A stretch of 64,000 bases of DNA from Branchiostoma floridae (taxonomy: Eukaryota; Chordata; Leptocardii; Amphioxiformes; Branchiostomatidae): contig NC_049991.1 of assembly GCF_000003815.2 (NCBI RefSeq), forward strand, positions 1,409,718 to 1,473,717. Reading direction: 5' to 3'. Below are positions 24,301 through 34,213 of the stretch, in pieces. The notes below the pieces were generated by a model. The model did no database searches. It had not been told where the DNA came from and was given only the letters and a program-made list of their open reading frames with translations. The first letter of the stretch is position 1, and every line of letters starts with the position of its first letter. Both the position numbers and the translations under genes were made by a program.

Positions 24301-27281
24301 GTCTTTGCACCTGTTCATTGTACATAGAAAATTCCGAAGCTCTTTTCGACAAGTACAACAAATAGTGAACCTTGGCTTGATGTCCCATCCTAAATGACTG
24401 CAACCCTGTCCAGTTGCGCACTTGTATATATCAGGCAGCCGGAATCAAACTAATAGCTTCTTATAAGTTCCAGAGTCCAGACTTCGAATTCCAGAGGCAG
24501 GGCCACTAATTGCCAAATGACAGTGGAGACCAATGCAAAACCAAAACCACTGTGAACATTTCAAAATTCATAGTAGGAAATTTGGTAGGGATGGCCTAAT
24601 CTCCAAGCAGAGGTGGTGTGATCATCATGACATTTTCCTCCTATGCTGTCTTCAAGAATCAGCCTCCTGATAGAGAAAAGACAGTATATTATACTAAGGA
24701 AAAGGTCACAATTATCCCCATCAACCTCTGCTTGGAGAGTAGGGATGGACAAGTCTTACATTCATATAATATCGGCTTTATTGCTTAAAAGCTTACCTGT
24801 GGTGTTGGAAACAATGTGTAGACGATCGGCACCGAGACGTTGTTGAGACTGACCACCACTTGGTCCATGATGGCAGCTACCTCGGAGGTGTTCGGAGCTG
24901 CAGCGATCTCTTTTGTTTGGCCAAATATTGATCCAGCTAGTGGGCTAAAAAGTGGCGTGCTGTTGAAGCGCCCCCCTCCCTCAGGGATAGCAGGCTGGAC
25001 CAAGGGTGTATTCCCAACCGTGAACGCGTTGATCATAGCCAGGATAGCAACAAAGTACAGTGGCCAAAACAGTTCCTGTAAGTGTAAGAGAGATAAAGTT
25101 ACATACATTATCTATGACCTCATGCGTTAATGCTATTTCACCTTTATTCACAGAGTAACCTACATCTAGTCTCCTTAAAAAAAGTGTATCAAACTGCAAT
25201 AATTTGAAAATACTGCAGTTAATGAAGCCACCATCCGTCCACGATATACCTAAATATCCTGTTTCTAAATATAAAGTACATACTTACTACATTGTATTCT
25301 GTAGGTTACCCTGTGGACAATCATGGTAGACTACTAGTTGTTACTACCCATATCTTGGAGGGTTATTCACAATCACAGGTAACTACTGGTAATGTTTGAT
25401 TTAAAGGCTAGAATATTTCATGAAAAGACAGTCACATGTTGAAATTGCATTGACCCATCATATAAAGTAATAAAGCATGATTCAATTACCTTTAATAAGC
25501 CCTAAAACAACTTAATTAACGCACATTTAGATTGCTTCTGTTGCATCATATCTCAGTCATTAGCTGAGGCGATTTGGGCTGCACCGTGCTATCTAACCAG
25601 CAGGGTGACATGACATGAGTTGAAATTTCCTTCGGAACATTTTGGATCTGATGCCCAAGAGCTAAATTTCACTGCCTCTCCTTTTTCAAATCAACTATGG
25701 GCCTCAAATTCCAGTAGCCGTACGTGCCTATTTTGGACGGTACGTTTATCATTTTTCTTCAAACTTTGGACTACCAGGGACCCCCTAAATGTTGAAAGTT
25801 TAGGTTTTCCTGTCTGATCTCTCCTACCCCGACTTAAATTTTTTTTTTTCGACCGACTGACCCAATTTTTTTCTGAAAAAATCTGAGAAACAACAAACAA
25901 AATTGGTGTGGCCTAATGACCTGTAGGTCTTTTCTTTTTTACTATAATGACCTGTAGGTTGGCTGCTTTACTGTAAGTTGTAACGACCTGCAGGTTGGTT
26001 GTTTCACTGTAATGACCTGTCGGTTGGCTGCTTTACTGTAAGTTGTAACGACCTGCAGGTTGGTTGTTTCACTATAATGACCTGTAGGTTGGCTGCTTTA
26101 CTGTAACAGTGTAAGTTGTAACGACCTGCAGGTTGGTTGTTTCACTGTAATGACCTGTCGGTTGATTGTTTTACTGCTATGAGAATGACCTGTAGGTTGT
26201 TCATTTTAATATGACCTGGCGGTTGGTCGTAGCCTGGATACCGGAGCCCCCTGATCTCTATATTACTGTAAATGCATTCGTGTGGATTTAATTTTGCGGT
26301 AGCGGGAAAATGGACTTTCCGCTGTGTTTTTAATTTCGCGGTAGCACCATGCACTGTAGTCTCTTACTGTTATGGAAAATGTTTGCGGTGGTTTTAAATT
26401 TGCGGTGAAGCGGCCGCCACGAAAACCGCGAACATAATAAACCACCACGAAAGTTTCTGCATTTACAGTATTTGTCGCATGCTTTGGGTGACTAACTTGA
26501 GAGCCTGTTGAAAATATTTCCTTGGAGGAAGGTAGGTTGGAAATGACATGATAGTCTCGGAATGACATATATATACTCAGGCTCAAATATACTCTAACAT
26601 TTTCTTCTGGAGCAAACATAAAACTGCTACACGTGCACTGTACATAGGCCTTGAGATGCCTGTGTTGTTTCTCTTCCTCTTTCAATAAGCATTTTAGCAA
26701 ATTTAAAAAGATTTGTGTATGAGCCATTGCACCTGACATAAACAATAATTGAAGAAATAAATAAATTATGAAGCACAACAATCCCATGCATCTATATCAT
26801 ATTACTGTCTTCTTTATGAATGCTTACAGCCAATCATCATCATAAAATGATACAGTGCAAACTAGAGAACATGTTGCAAAATGCCAGAATGTGTCCCTTC
26901 TAGCCCTTGTGTCAAACTACACGCCATAGAATGATCGTGATATACCATTATGCTCGCCCCAAAGTAGTGCGCGAGTAAAAAAAGGATTCATCAGGTGCTA
27001 TGAATGGGGGATACTGAGTAGCCTGACATGATAGCCAGTCCAGATAGACAGCCCAGTTAGCCAGGCCTGTTGAACAGCCCAGCCTTTCCATAAACCTTTT
27101 CTGCTTGGGAGGGAGGAAGTTCAAGAAGGAAAAAGAACACAGCAGCAAAAGCAATATGTTTCTCCTTCGGAAAATCGTAATGACCATATTTACTCACGTG
27201 AAACGTCGACTGCTTGTCTCTCAGCTTCAGAAGGAAGTTCCTTCTCAGCAGAGCCTTCAGTTGTTGGCTGAAATTCCCCAT
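2118..27281 (-). CDS. ABCA5: ABCA5-type ABC transporter, subfamily A (3' part outside window)
   Basis: Twenty-three coding exons on the minus strand give one continuous frame of 1220 residues. In transcript order they are 27198-27281, 24797-25075, 23398-23545, 22708-22817, 22062-22285, 21293-21479, 19522-19668, 18784-18934, 14499-14667, 13860-13921, 12022-12308, 11086-11344, 10438-10528, 9816-9955, 9196-9345 (3' end uncertain), 8195-8348, 7265-7440, 6645-6784, 5884-6060, 5499-5597, 3894-4025, 2603-2755 and 2118-2258. Every junction has AG/GT and phases agree throughout. The segment [14 protein letters not shown] after the first extracellular loop and the NBD1 sequence match the ABCA5/6/8/9/10 group better than ABCA1 or ABCA3, and the domain lengths follow human ABCA5 (about 1640 residues). 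Family members move sterols or sphingolipids in late endosomes and lysosomes; that role is inferred. TMD2 is incomplete and NBD2 is missing, so the gene continues left of base 1. The symbol marks the closest subgroup, not proven one-to-one orthology. Confidence 0.9.
4108..5064. repeat. 29-bp minisatellite in ABCA intron 20
   Basis: About 33 copies of a 29-bp unit containing atttcag and ccatgg. Units from 4738 to 5060 are identical, while those on the left vary (gacagttcag/gggcagatcag variants, some lacking bases). The array starts about 80 bp upstream of the exon 21 acceptor at 4025. Confidence 0.9.
7030..7290 (-). repeat. 36-bp tandem array repeating the donor of ABCA exon 17
   Basis: A 36-bp unit (minus strand: 3' end of exon 17, the junction acag/gttaga, then intron) is repeated from the true donor at 7265 into the intron. 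Intact donor copies recur near 7229, 7193, 7157 and 7042, with two degenerate units between. An in-frame TAG lies just past each donor (ACA GGT TAG), so only splicing at the first keeps the frame. Confidence 0.85.
9816..14667 (-). CDS. ABCA5: ABCA5-like gene, exons 9-14: linker and nucleotide-binding domain 1
   Basis: Exon 9 encodes the linker (PSYWQGRKE...). NBD1 follows across exons 10-13. Walker [10 protein letters not shown] begins near residue 536 (exon 11), the Q-loop CPQQD is in the same exon, the signature LSGGQ is at about 637-641 (exon 12), Walker B VIFLDE is at about 657-662, and the switch histidine of TTHFMDEAD is near 693. All catalytic motifs are intact, so NBD1 should bind and hydrolyse ATP. 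Exons 13-14 carry the post-NBD regulatory region ([15 protein letters not shown]...), again closest to ABCA5. Exon 10 is only 62 nt. A 1.2-kb transposon-like, promoter-like insert lies in the intron between exons 10 and 11. Confidence 0.93.
10925..10975 (-). ncRNA. Hammerhead-ribozyme-like motif, probably from a retroelement
   Basis: Minus strand: CTGAAGA (10964-10958), one extra A, a 6-bp stem GGTGAC/GTCACC with a 5-nt loop, then GAAAC (10939-10935). This is the core order of a hammerhead (CUGANGA, stem II, GAAA). The extra A before stem II and a poor stem III make activity doubtful. Such motifs are known in Penelope-like elements. It lies in ABCA intron 12, sense to the transcript. Confidence 0.3.
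11405..11745 (+). mobile_element. Head-less SINE copy in ABCA intron 11
   Basis: The body aligns with the second half of the 31-kb SINE: gtcccgtgtttggggagagcc, ttggtgattcacttcaaatc, ggatggaggcctggc and gacgggagacctgg. The tRNA-like head is absent. Confidence 0.65.
12541..13703. mobile_element. 1.2-kb terminal-inverted-repeat element in ABCA intron 10
   Basis: The ends are inverted copies: ggaggttaaagaatcacagg from 12541, and its approximate complement ending 13703 (shared core CAAGGAGGTTAAAGAA if the left end is set at 12538). Flanks carry the same string atttcat(caa) at 12531-12540 and 13704-13713, a target duplication of 7-10 bp depending on where the ends are drawn. No transposase is present. 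The inner 12585-12900 part is CpG-rich and promoter-like (separate entry). The superfamily is undecided; hAT or Mutator-like are both possible by duplication length. Confidence 0.6.
12590..12915 (+). promoter_or_regulatory. CpG-rich promoter-like segment inside the 1.2-kb element
   Basis: In AT-rich intron DNA this 300-bp stretch is GC-rich. In order it contains an E2F-type TTTCCCGCC (12669-12677), a CCAAT box (12704-12708), a palindromic CRE TGACGTCA (12725-12732) and a YY1-like CAAGATGGCG (12861-12870). Order and spacing look like a housekeeping promoter reading left to right, but no downstream coding exon was found. Confidence 0.4.
14124..14330. mobile_element. Inverted-repeat MITE next to ABCA exon 9
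   Basis: Arms cataattattccaccaggtgcc...ccgccacctcaaaa and tttttgaggtggcggtatt...cctggtggaattatg pair over about 40 bp. An inner arm (tccaagattgtcttgaacacc / ggtgttgaagacaatcttga) also pairs. Confidence 0.75.
14767..15100. mobile_element. GTGCACCC-rich MITE, copy 1 in ABCA intron 8
   Basis: Same family as 18363-18735: gttgcagggcttgaaat at the left, aatttcgggccctgcaac at the right, and the same interior (gacatctaagtgttagaaag..aataaaaatgtctgtcat). No clear target duplication. Confidence 0.65.
15101..18357. other. Middle of ABCA intron 8, little recognised
   Basis: Apart from the decayed MITE at 17025-17131 there is only AT-rich sequence with a C-run near 17226. Short frames on both strands lack homology or splice context. 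Confidence 0.5.
17025..17131. mobile_element. Decayed member of the same MITE family in ABCA intron 8
   Basis: The left arm tatctccaagcagaacttgc with ggtagcataagatagt is mirrored only partly on the right (gctatcttatgccacggcaa). The outer right end is lost. Confidence 0.45.
18363..18735. mobile_element. GTGCACCC-rich MITE, copy 2 in ABCA intron 8
   Basis: Ends cagggctcgaaat and atttcgagccctg are perfect inverted repeats, flanked by catat on both sides (18358-18362, 18736-18740). The interior near each end is rich in gtgcaccc words. Confidence 0.7.
18784..27281 (-). CDS. ABCA5: ABCA5-like gene, exons 1-8: N-terminus and first transmembrane domain
   Basis: The start codon is 27281-27279 ([20 protein letters not shown]). 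It is followed by the short cytoplasmic head with a basic [13 protein letters not shown] stretch, which is where ABCA proteins begin. Exon 2 opens with the first membrane segment ([14 protein letters not shown]). A large extracellular loop with several N-x-S/T sites follows in exons 2-4, and conserved cysteines sit in exon 4. Exon 5 holds a membrane segment and the conserved cytoplasmic box ([15 protein letters not shown]). Exons 6-8 carry further hydrophobic segments and end at YFDKVLPG, just before the linker to NBD1. Exon phases are 0,0,1,0,2,0,0,1 at the 3' ends. All donors are GT (gtgagt, gtaagc, gtacag, gtaagt, gtaact, gtaaga, gtacga, gtgaga). Confidence 0.9.
19964..20724. mobile_element. 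TIR element with internal triplication, ABCA intron 6
   Basis: The left end ctacagtcaaacctgcccaag is mirrored at the right by cttgggaaggtttgactattg. The left 143-146 bp occur three times in tandem (starts about 19964, 20110 and 20252), so the terminal part has been triplicated. Confidence 0.65.
21808..21992. mobile_element. Inverted-repeat MITE (gatattgattttggaa family) in ABCA intron 5
   Basis: Arms contain ggatatgattttggaaacgg and tttcaaacaacatc, with their complements. It shares both arms with a copy at 42533-43003 in GGA intron 15. Confidence 0.7.
22384..22629. mobile_element. Inverted-repeat MITE in ABCA intron 4
   Basis: Left ccacatggactgctttcgttatagggtgattttactcacaaa pairs with right gatttgtgagtaaaatccccaatatgacgaaagcagtttgtgtgg, about 45 bp with few mismatches. 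Confidence 0.75.
23187..23325. mobile_element. Palindromic MITE, second copy, ABCA intron 3
   Basis: Ends acacagtgtattccacatcc and gatatgtaatacaccttgttgt, matching the 62.9-kb copy, with a diverged centre. Confidence 0.55.
24330..24515 (-). mobile_element. Second SINE family, partial copy in ABCA intron 2-3 region
   Basis: Contains cgacaagtacaacaaatagtgaa, tcccatcctaaatgactgcaaccctgtcc and ccagaggcagggccactaa, matching the 33-kb and 42-kb copies. Confidence 0.4.
24597..24741. mobile_element. TAATCTCCAAGCAG-family MITE, second copy
   Basis: Arms taatctccaagcagaggt and acctctgcttggagagta are flanked by gggatggcc / gggatggac, a 9-bp duplication with one mismatch. Same ends and duplication length as the 29.3-kb copy. 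Confidence 0.75.
25630..25918. mobile_element. Partial TAGGCCACACC element in ABCA intron 1
   Basis: Reverse copy of the 63.3-kb element (ctatgggcctcaaattccagt, ttcttcaaactttggactacc, caacaaacaaaattggtgtggcct). The far end is missing. Confidence 0.65.
25915..26225. repeat. Tandem repeat with gacctgyaggttgg core in ABCA intron 1
   Basis: About ten copies of a half-unit around gacctg(t/c)(a/c)ggttgg separated by gctttactgtaagttgtaac or tgtttcactgtaat, so the higher-order unit is a dimer of about 60 bp. No coding or splice signal is tied to it. Confidence 0.75.
26264..26470. mobile_element. TACTGTAAATGC-ended MITE in ABCA intron 1
   Basis: Ends tactgtaaatgcattcg and ctgcatttacagta. The inside is rich in gcggt (tttcgcggtagc, ttgcggtggtttt, gaagcggccgcc). 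A related copy is at 37742-37938. Confidence 0.7.
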
Positions 27282-29051
27282 GTTGTGTTTACCTCGAATA
27301 TAACGTCCTTGCCTCTCGAACTAGTAACTCTACAAGGAGTTATGAGCGCTCCGACAAGCCTTAGTAGCTCCTCCGATATCAACTAAACGCGGTTTGTAGA
27401 TATCTATACTGAAAGGACTGGTTTAACAAGATAGTAGTAGTACAATCGTTATAATAATAGCTAAGGCCAGTAAGGGCAAATTCTCTCTTGATAACGTAGA
27501 AGCTTCAGGCGCAGCCGGTTCGTCGGAAGGAACGCTTGCGACCTACTGGGTCTATTCCTTCCTAACCCATCCGGTTTAAATACTCAGAGGTTAGACACGC
27601 CCCCAAACGTTTCAAATAATATCCACTTGGCTTAAGATCACGAGGATCCTAGTCATTTTGACAGCGACCACAACCCGTTCGGGCGTCTTTCCTTTCCCTT
27701 AGAACGGACCATTAAAATATTAGGTAAATCAGGAAAATATAAGCGTCACAGTAAAGGTAGTTAGACCGAGAATATACGATCAACACTTACAGTAATATGT
27801 ATTATCAATTATATTAACTATTTTGAATAGTTTATTTGATTAGTTTTCACTAATTTGTCTAATTCTCTACACAACTGTTTTCACCGCACACCCCTACATA
27901 TGTTTTCAAATGAAACAAGCCGAGGTCATCAGTTCAACGTCCTTTAGGTCCATGTGACTAATAGCGGCGAGGTGTTTGTGTTTTATCATCCAGTACCTTT
28001 CCACTCAGTTTTGATGAGTTTATAGGTAAACCATCAAAACGTAAATCGTAACTAGGTCAATTGCAAAGAAAAAGCCTAAGATGACAGGTGTATGTGGTTC
28101 CTTAGAAGTCCGAGTATAACTCTAGACTATTCTAATCTTTCGGGCCTATCAACTAATCAAGGAGGATATAACCTCCTTGGGCCTATCATTCGAATTACCG
28201 CTTCTTTATCTAAATATGACCGAGTTGGTACTAACATGGCCTGATATTTTCCATTTTCGGGCATAAAGGTTTTCTATTTGAAAGGTATGAAAAGTCAACT
28301 AGCCTGAAAACCATCTTACGTTAACGTTACTCAGGGTTACCGATTTTTATGACTGTTTGTTTTGCGGGCGCGGCCGGGCCCCGGTTTGGAATTGTAGTAT
28401 CAAGAACATCTTCTGCTGATTAAACCATTTCTTTTTGCTATTCATGGGCCGATCTTCAATTAAGAAAAAAAAAACAGCCGCTATAACTTACACATTCTTG
28501 CATCGTTATACTTATTGTAAAAGCTTTAATCTTTTAACGGATTATGAAATAATAAAATTAGCGTGGCCTAACAAGAAAGGTTCGGTCATGTTGATTTGAT
28601 GGATGGCATCCTCTGGGAAAAACGATACGAGCGTGTGAATAAAAAAGTTTGGCAAAAAAAAAGTTGCCTTCATTAAAAGTGGTTCGGTCGGATGATAAAA
28701 TTTTGATAAAACGACAGTTGGCTCATTTGCCGACACAGGTGATAAATTAATAGACAACAGGTGTCTCCTATACCTTAAAAATGATTTACTGACACTAGAT
28801 TTACCACTCTACCCCACCTTATTTTCAGAATTGCTGCTTTCATGCGTTTTTATCAAAATTGCTTTTTGATCTACGAATAGCGCCTATCAGAAGAAGAATT
28901 CTGCATATCTGATTTCACAAATTAGAATTTCAATAGGGAGTACCGATCATGTCACAAAGTCATTGACACTTTTTTGTGCACTATTGACGGGATCATACCT
29001 GCCAATAACCACGGCGCAACACTAGTAATAAAACAGGCATGTATATAACTG

Positions 29052-29253
29052 TAGTTCCCCTTAATCCGCGGATAACCTATATCCGTTGTTTTGAATGGAT
29101 GGTACAAAGATGTAGTTTCCAATTAATTGCAATATTTTCAAAGCTTTGTAGTTTGAATCCACTGTCATTCGCCATGATATATCCCTATAAAAATAAAATA
29201 GCGTTTTTTAAACAAGAACGGATGTAGGATACCCTGCGGATTAAGGGGAACTA
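29052..29253. mobile_element. TA-flanked MITE in the ABCA/GGA intergenic region
   Basis: Ends tagttccccttaatccgcgg and ccgcggattaagggg-type complement (tgcggattaaggggaacta) pair over about 35 bp. The terminal TA on both sides suggests a Tc1/mariner-type duplication. Confidence 0.75.
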
Positions 29254-29325
29254 GGGTTACTTTGTTACTCTTTAGTGGATATAGTTATGTACTGATCGAT
29301 GCCCAGTGAGAGAGAACACAACGAG

Positions 29326-29499
29326 TAATCTCCAAGCAGATCCTACAATGGCATAAGATAGTACCAAACTGGCCAGGAGATAGTCAGCCAAGAGGTGTCC
29401 ATTTGCCATGTAGCGGTAGTAAGCTGGTTTCACTCCTTTGCCAGCTTTTGATAGATCTTGATACTATCTAATGCTACCGTAGGATCTGCTTGGAGATTA
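29326..29499. mobile_element. TAATCTCCAAGCAG-family MITE with 9-bp duplication
   Basis: Inverted arms start TAATCTCCAAGCAGATCCTA and end with the complement. Flanks are perfect cacaacgag (29317-29325, 29500-29508). It lies in the ABCA/GGA divergent intergenic region. Confidence 0.85.
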
Positions 29500-30159
29500 C
29501 ACAACGAGAGCATATCTACATCTGTTTCGTAAAGACACACCAAATTTATTTGTTGCTTACCGGATTTTTCAGAAAAAAATTGGACCGACAGGCGGAATTT
29601 TTTTTTAAAGCTCTGGGGTGAAGATATACGGCTTAAATAACACAAAAAAACAACGACAGCCAGAGGAGTTAAATGGCACGTTTTATACAGTGATTCCCTG
29701 CCTTTGATTTATTATTAATAATTTAAGAGTTCCCCGGGCCATGTTCTCGATAAGTTCGCTCGTCAGCATACACGGAAGGCGTCAAACATGTGTAATTTTT
29801 TCAATCGTTATCTGTTGGGGCTTACCAACTCGGACACATACTTAGACTTTTCAGTTATTTACAACAAGGTTTAGTCCTTAACAAGTTGTACTTACCATGT
29901 GCAGACACTTATGCATATCTCCGCAAAAATGGTTTTAAAATCCTACCGGACTTTGGACCCCTCCCGTTAATGTTCTAAATAAGAGGCATTGTTTTAGAAA
30001 TTATGTGTAGGTGCCTCTGAATTCCAATTTTTACATTTTTGTGATAGCAGAACCTGTATTATTTTTTTTTTCGGGACTTAATTTTTTTAACTGAAAAAAA
30101 ATGACAGGCGAATCAAAGAAGCAACAAATAGGTTTGATGCGGCCAAATAAGGACATGAA

Positions 30160-30240
30160 AAGCGCCGCTCCTGTCGCCCAGGTGGCACCGCCCCTTCACG
30201 ATCTCCCATAATGCACAGTGATCCAAGATGGCGGCGTCCG
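30160..30240 (+). promoter_or_regulatory. Putative GGA core promoter with YY1-like site over the start codon
   Basis: The GC-rich stretch before the ATG contains CCGCCCC and a YY1-consensus AAGATGGCGGC (30225-30235) that includes the initiator ATG. A cccataatgcac element 15 bp upstream resembles half of a ZNF143/THAP11-type site. Such motifs are typical of TATA-less housekeeping promoters. Confidence 0.4.
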
Positions 30241-33200
30241 ACGATGGAGAAACACTGGAGACTTGGCTTAGTAAGTTCTCCTTTTTCTTACGACTCTACA
30301 AGTTTAAAGAACGACTCAAAGAGCATTTAGAATACCGATACAAGTCTAAAGATCATCAGGAGCTCGTTTCGGGGTAAAAATGTGTACAGAAAGAAGAGAA
30401 ATCTCGACTTGTTTGCACTAGCGATCGCCTATCTTTATGTGGAGGCGATTATTAAAACGTGTTACTTCCGGAACTAAATTTTGTTGAATATACAGATTAA
30501 ATGTCAACAATCTGTGCTGTTGATTTCACATGCATCGATATGAAATTAAAGACAAAATAATTTTAAACTCGCCCAGCAGTAGAGTAAGTATTTATTGGCG
30601 AACAAATTATAACGCTGGCAACAATCCAAAAATTATTTTAGAGAAATCATGTTACATTTTCTAGTAACGTTAGTTAACATGTACCTGGATTAAGACAACT
30701 TGTGTCGAGTATCAACGTTGTTAGTTGTTGTGTGTACATAATCCAATCATGTACCCATACAACAGGATAATCTGTTTAGCCTTCAGTTCAAGACACCCCC
30801 TGAAGTCTGTCATGTGACTCAGTTGTTGTTGTTGACTCAGAGTCAGACTGAATCCATACTAGCAAGGGGGTTATATAACATCCTTGAAAACAGTCAGTAA
30901 CAGAGACATTGGTGTTGTTGTGGCTTAAGATTTAAAGTAGGGTGTTTGGCGCAGAACCTAGTATTGGGCCTGGGTTTGAATCTCCTGACATACCCTGTGG
31001 ATGTTGTGCCCTTGAGAAAGGCATGCTTCACTTACTACTATACTAGTAGGTGAAAAAGAGTGCCTATGCCAAGTAACTGTGGTGAAGGACAGGCGGGCCC
31101 TGTGTTTGAGGAGAGCCTTACCTCAAGCATGATAAAGAACCCACCACACTTATCAAAAAGTGGGACCCCAAAGCACAGTGGTAGTGTGTTCGCCTCGGAA
31201 CCGAGAGGTTGCGGGTTCGAATCCGGCTGCCGTGTTACCGATCTTGTGCCTTTGGGAAAGGCACTTAACACGCCTTTCCTCACTTTACTCAGGTGAAAAT
31301 GAGTACCTAGCTTCAGCTAGGGCCGTCCCTCGGATAGGACGTTAAATGGAGGTCCCGTGTATGGGGAGAGCCATACCTCAAGCACGTTAAAGAACCCCAC
31401 ACGTGCGATGGTGCGGTGTGCGTTGGTGCAAATCCTTCTGTCGGGAGTTGGTGATTCACTTCAAATCTCCCGGATGGAGGCCTGGCGAACCTCTGTCTCG
31501 TATCAGCCACATGGTAATTTACATCATTCACCTGGACAGGAGACCTGGCGCATCCCCGTCCTGTAATTAGCCAGCTAAATGGTATGTCACTCAGTAGGGG
31601 GCAGTATAACCCTGTGGTGTGTAAACATGTGCGAACACGTCGACCGATGATGATGATGATGATCAAAAAGTGGAGTCCATCCCAGTTTGAGTGCATCAAA
31701 TAAATCTGTCCAGATATGCAGCTTGTACTCTTCAGTACAAACCTAGCACATTATCCCTTGAGGCACTGTACCGGGACTATGCAATACAAACAAACAAAGA
31801 TATTCATATAGACCAGACTGTCTCAAAACAGGGATCCTTTTGTAAGCTGTAAACTTCAAAATACTGTTAAGCCGAAAAGTCATTGTCATCTGTACCATGA
31901 AATTTTTAAGTTCCTGCAAAAAGTTGCTTTACAGTATTATGAATCACACTACACACATGTGTACTTTAAACAATGAAATAGCTTATATTTGAACTTATAT
32001 TTGAGGTTATAATTATATTTCTGTGTTAAACTAACTGGAGTTAAACACACAACCAGGGGACTAGTAACCTCTGCTTTAGTGACTCACACAAAATTGTGAG
32101 GCCCAAGGGTTTCAAATCAGAGATAGGTGCCACACACTAGGGGGTGGGAGATTTTGACAGCATGTCTTGTTGAAGTGTAATGCAATTTGAAGTACCAGTT
32201 GTATTTGTTTCTTAGACAAAGCCACGAGTCCTGCTAACCGACAGGAAGACTGGGAGTACATCATGGGCTTCTGTGACCAGGTTAACAAGGAGCTAGAAGG
32301 GTACGTATGTCATCTGATTTGAATATGTAATATCATTATAAGACTCACACCTTGCTTAAGTCATGTTTTGTTGCAAAGGGTCAGTGCAGTGAAGAAAAGT
32401 TCGACATCCAGGTAAATAATATCTAGAAATCAAAGACATGTTTTGAGTAACGTCCATCGCCCTTCTTCAGTGTCACTAGAATGAACTGGCAGAACAAATT
32501 AATACTAGTACAGTTATCACTTCCTAATTTTTATTAGCAGAGAATGGATCTGATTTTTGAGAGCTCTCAAATTCGTATTTGGAGACCATAATTCATATAC
32601 ATTGTACCTACAGGCCACAGATCGGCACCAGGCTGATCTCCCACAAAATCCAGTCCCCTCAGGAGATGGAGGCCTTACAAGCTCTCACGGTTAGTAACAG
32701 TTGTACTGCGTAACTGTAAAATCTATAGTGTTTGCTTTAAAAATGATAAATTTGCAGTGGATACCTGCAATTCAGTGGCACATGACGCTTTTTTATTATC
32801 AATTATGACATCTGCTTTTTTTGTCCTTCAGCTTTATCAGTGTCTTTGTCATATTTTCATTTGTGCAGAGTTTGTAAACATGTACAATGCTTGTTGTAGA
32901 GAGCAACAGGCTTTCAGTAAATGGAGATATGTTAAACTAGTTTTATCTAGTTTTGTATCCCCAATGATGGTTTTAACTTTCCTACTTGCAGGTACTGGAG
33001 GCTTGTGTAAAGAACTGTGGTCGCCGATTTCACCAGGAAATCGGAAAGTTTCGCTTCCTGAATGAGATGATTAAGCTGGTTTCTCCTAAGGTAAGGCTGC
33101 CAAAAACGTACTTGATACGAATGGTACCAAATTATTAATTATATCATAGTCACACTTCCAACTAGGACTGAAAAAAGGAAAGTGATCTTGATGCAGTTTA

Positions 33201-34213
33201 ACCCACTGAAGAGCTATTCTTTCAGTGGTCATGACAGAGAAGAAAGACCCCATGTATAGTATTTACAGGTTTATTGTACGAGGGAATTTCCCTTAGCTTT
33301 TGGACAAGTACAGCTTAACATGCCATCCTATGGACTGCGACCCTATCCAGTAGTGTGCATGTCAGGGAACAACATCTGGGATTCAACTCCCAAACTCTTA
33401 CATGATTGTAGATCCAGAGGCAGGATTGCTAACCACTGAACTATCCATACTATGCAAGTGTTAAGTACAACAGGCTGACCTTTACTCTAATTATAATGAT
33501 GTAGTTATATTAGGTATACAATACAGATGTAAAACATATAGCTGAATAGTAAAATATTCCGAGAGCCACACCCGCCCCACGCACCCAAGCTCAGGGAGGG
33601 GATAGTACTAGTATAAGGTATGCGGAAATAGGCAACCCCCATCCTTAAGCTGGGCGTGAGAGGCATGAAAAAGATACTCAACATGACGCAAAAAGGGGGG
33701 GTGGGAGGGCACAAAAAAATTAAAAAAAATTACAACATGAACCAGACAAACGTCCTTCTCTCATTTCATGTCTTTATGCCACTGTAGCCCCCCTGATCCA
33801 CTTGCCAACACACCCGTCTCCTCCCCAGGAAGAAAGACGTATTTCTCTAGTCCGGGACTTATTCTTATACCCAAGCCCCCTGTATGCATTAGCATAATCT
33901 ATACAATCACCTGGGGTTAGAAAAACAAAAGGATTCCACCTGGCTTTGGCACGCTGGCCAGGTGTGGCATTCGGAATAATGTATTTACCTTTTGTACAAG
34001 ATATACATTGCTCACTTTGCTGTATCTCACTTTCCCTCCTATCTATATTCTGTCTCTATATAGCCGGTATAACTGATCATTGTTTACAGTACCTTGGCGC
34101 TAAGACAAAACCCAAGGTGAAGACACGTGTGATAGAACTGCTGTACAGCTGGAGTAAAGGCCTGCCTCACGAGACCAAGGTTCAAGATGCCTACCAGATG
34201 CTTAAGAAACAAG
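30228..34213 (+). CDS. GGA: GGA exons 1-5: VHS domain
   Basis: Residues 1 to about 142 form the VHS domain. After the short start (MAASDDGETLETWL) come NKATSPANRQEDWEYIMGFCDQ, LISHKIQSPQEMEALQALT, the CVKNCGRRFHQEIGKFRFLNEMIKLVSPKYLG stretch spread over exons 4-5, and LLYSWSKGLPHE. These follow human GGA1 almost position by position and include the surface that reads acidic dileucine sorting signals. No frameshift or missing core residue was seen. Confidence 0.95.

Larger units (their letters stand above)
27282..30227. other. Divergent intergenic region, ABCA5-like and GGA
   Basis: It holds both 5' ends, two MITEs (29052-29253, 29326-29499) and AT-rich DNA. A minus-strand TATTTAAAC near 27575 could act as a TATA-like element 300 bp before the ABCA start; this is weak. 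Confidence 0.45.

Noticed and set aside
26263-26787. 174-codon minus-strand frame with hydrophobic start
   Set aside because: It runs through the TACTGTAAATGC MITE in its second half and matches nothing known.
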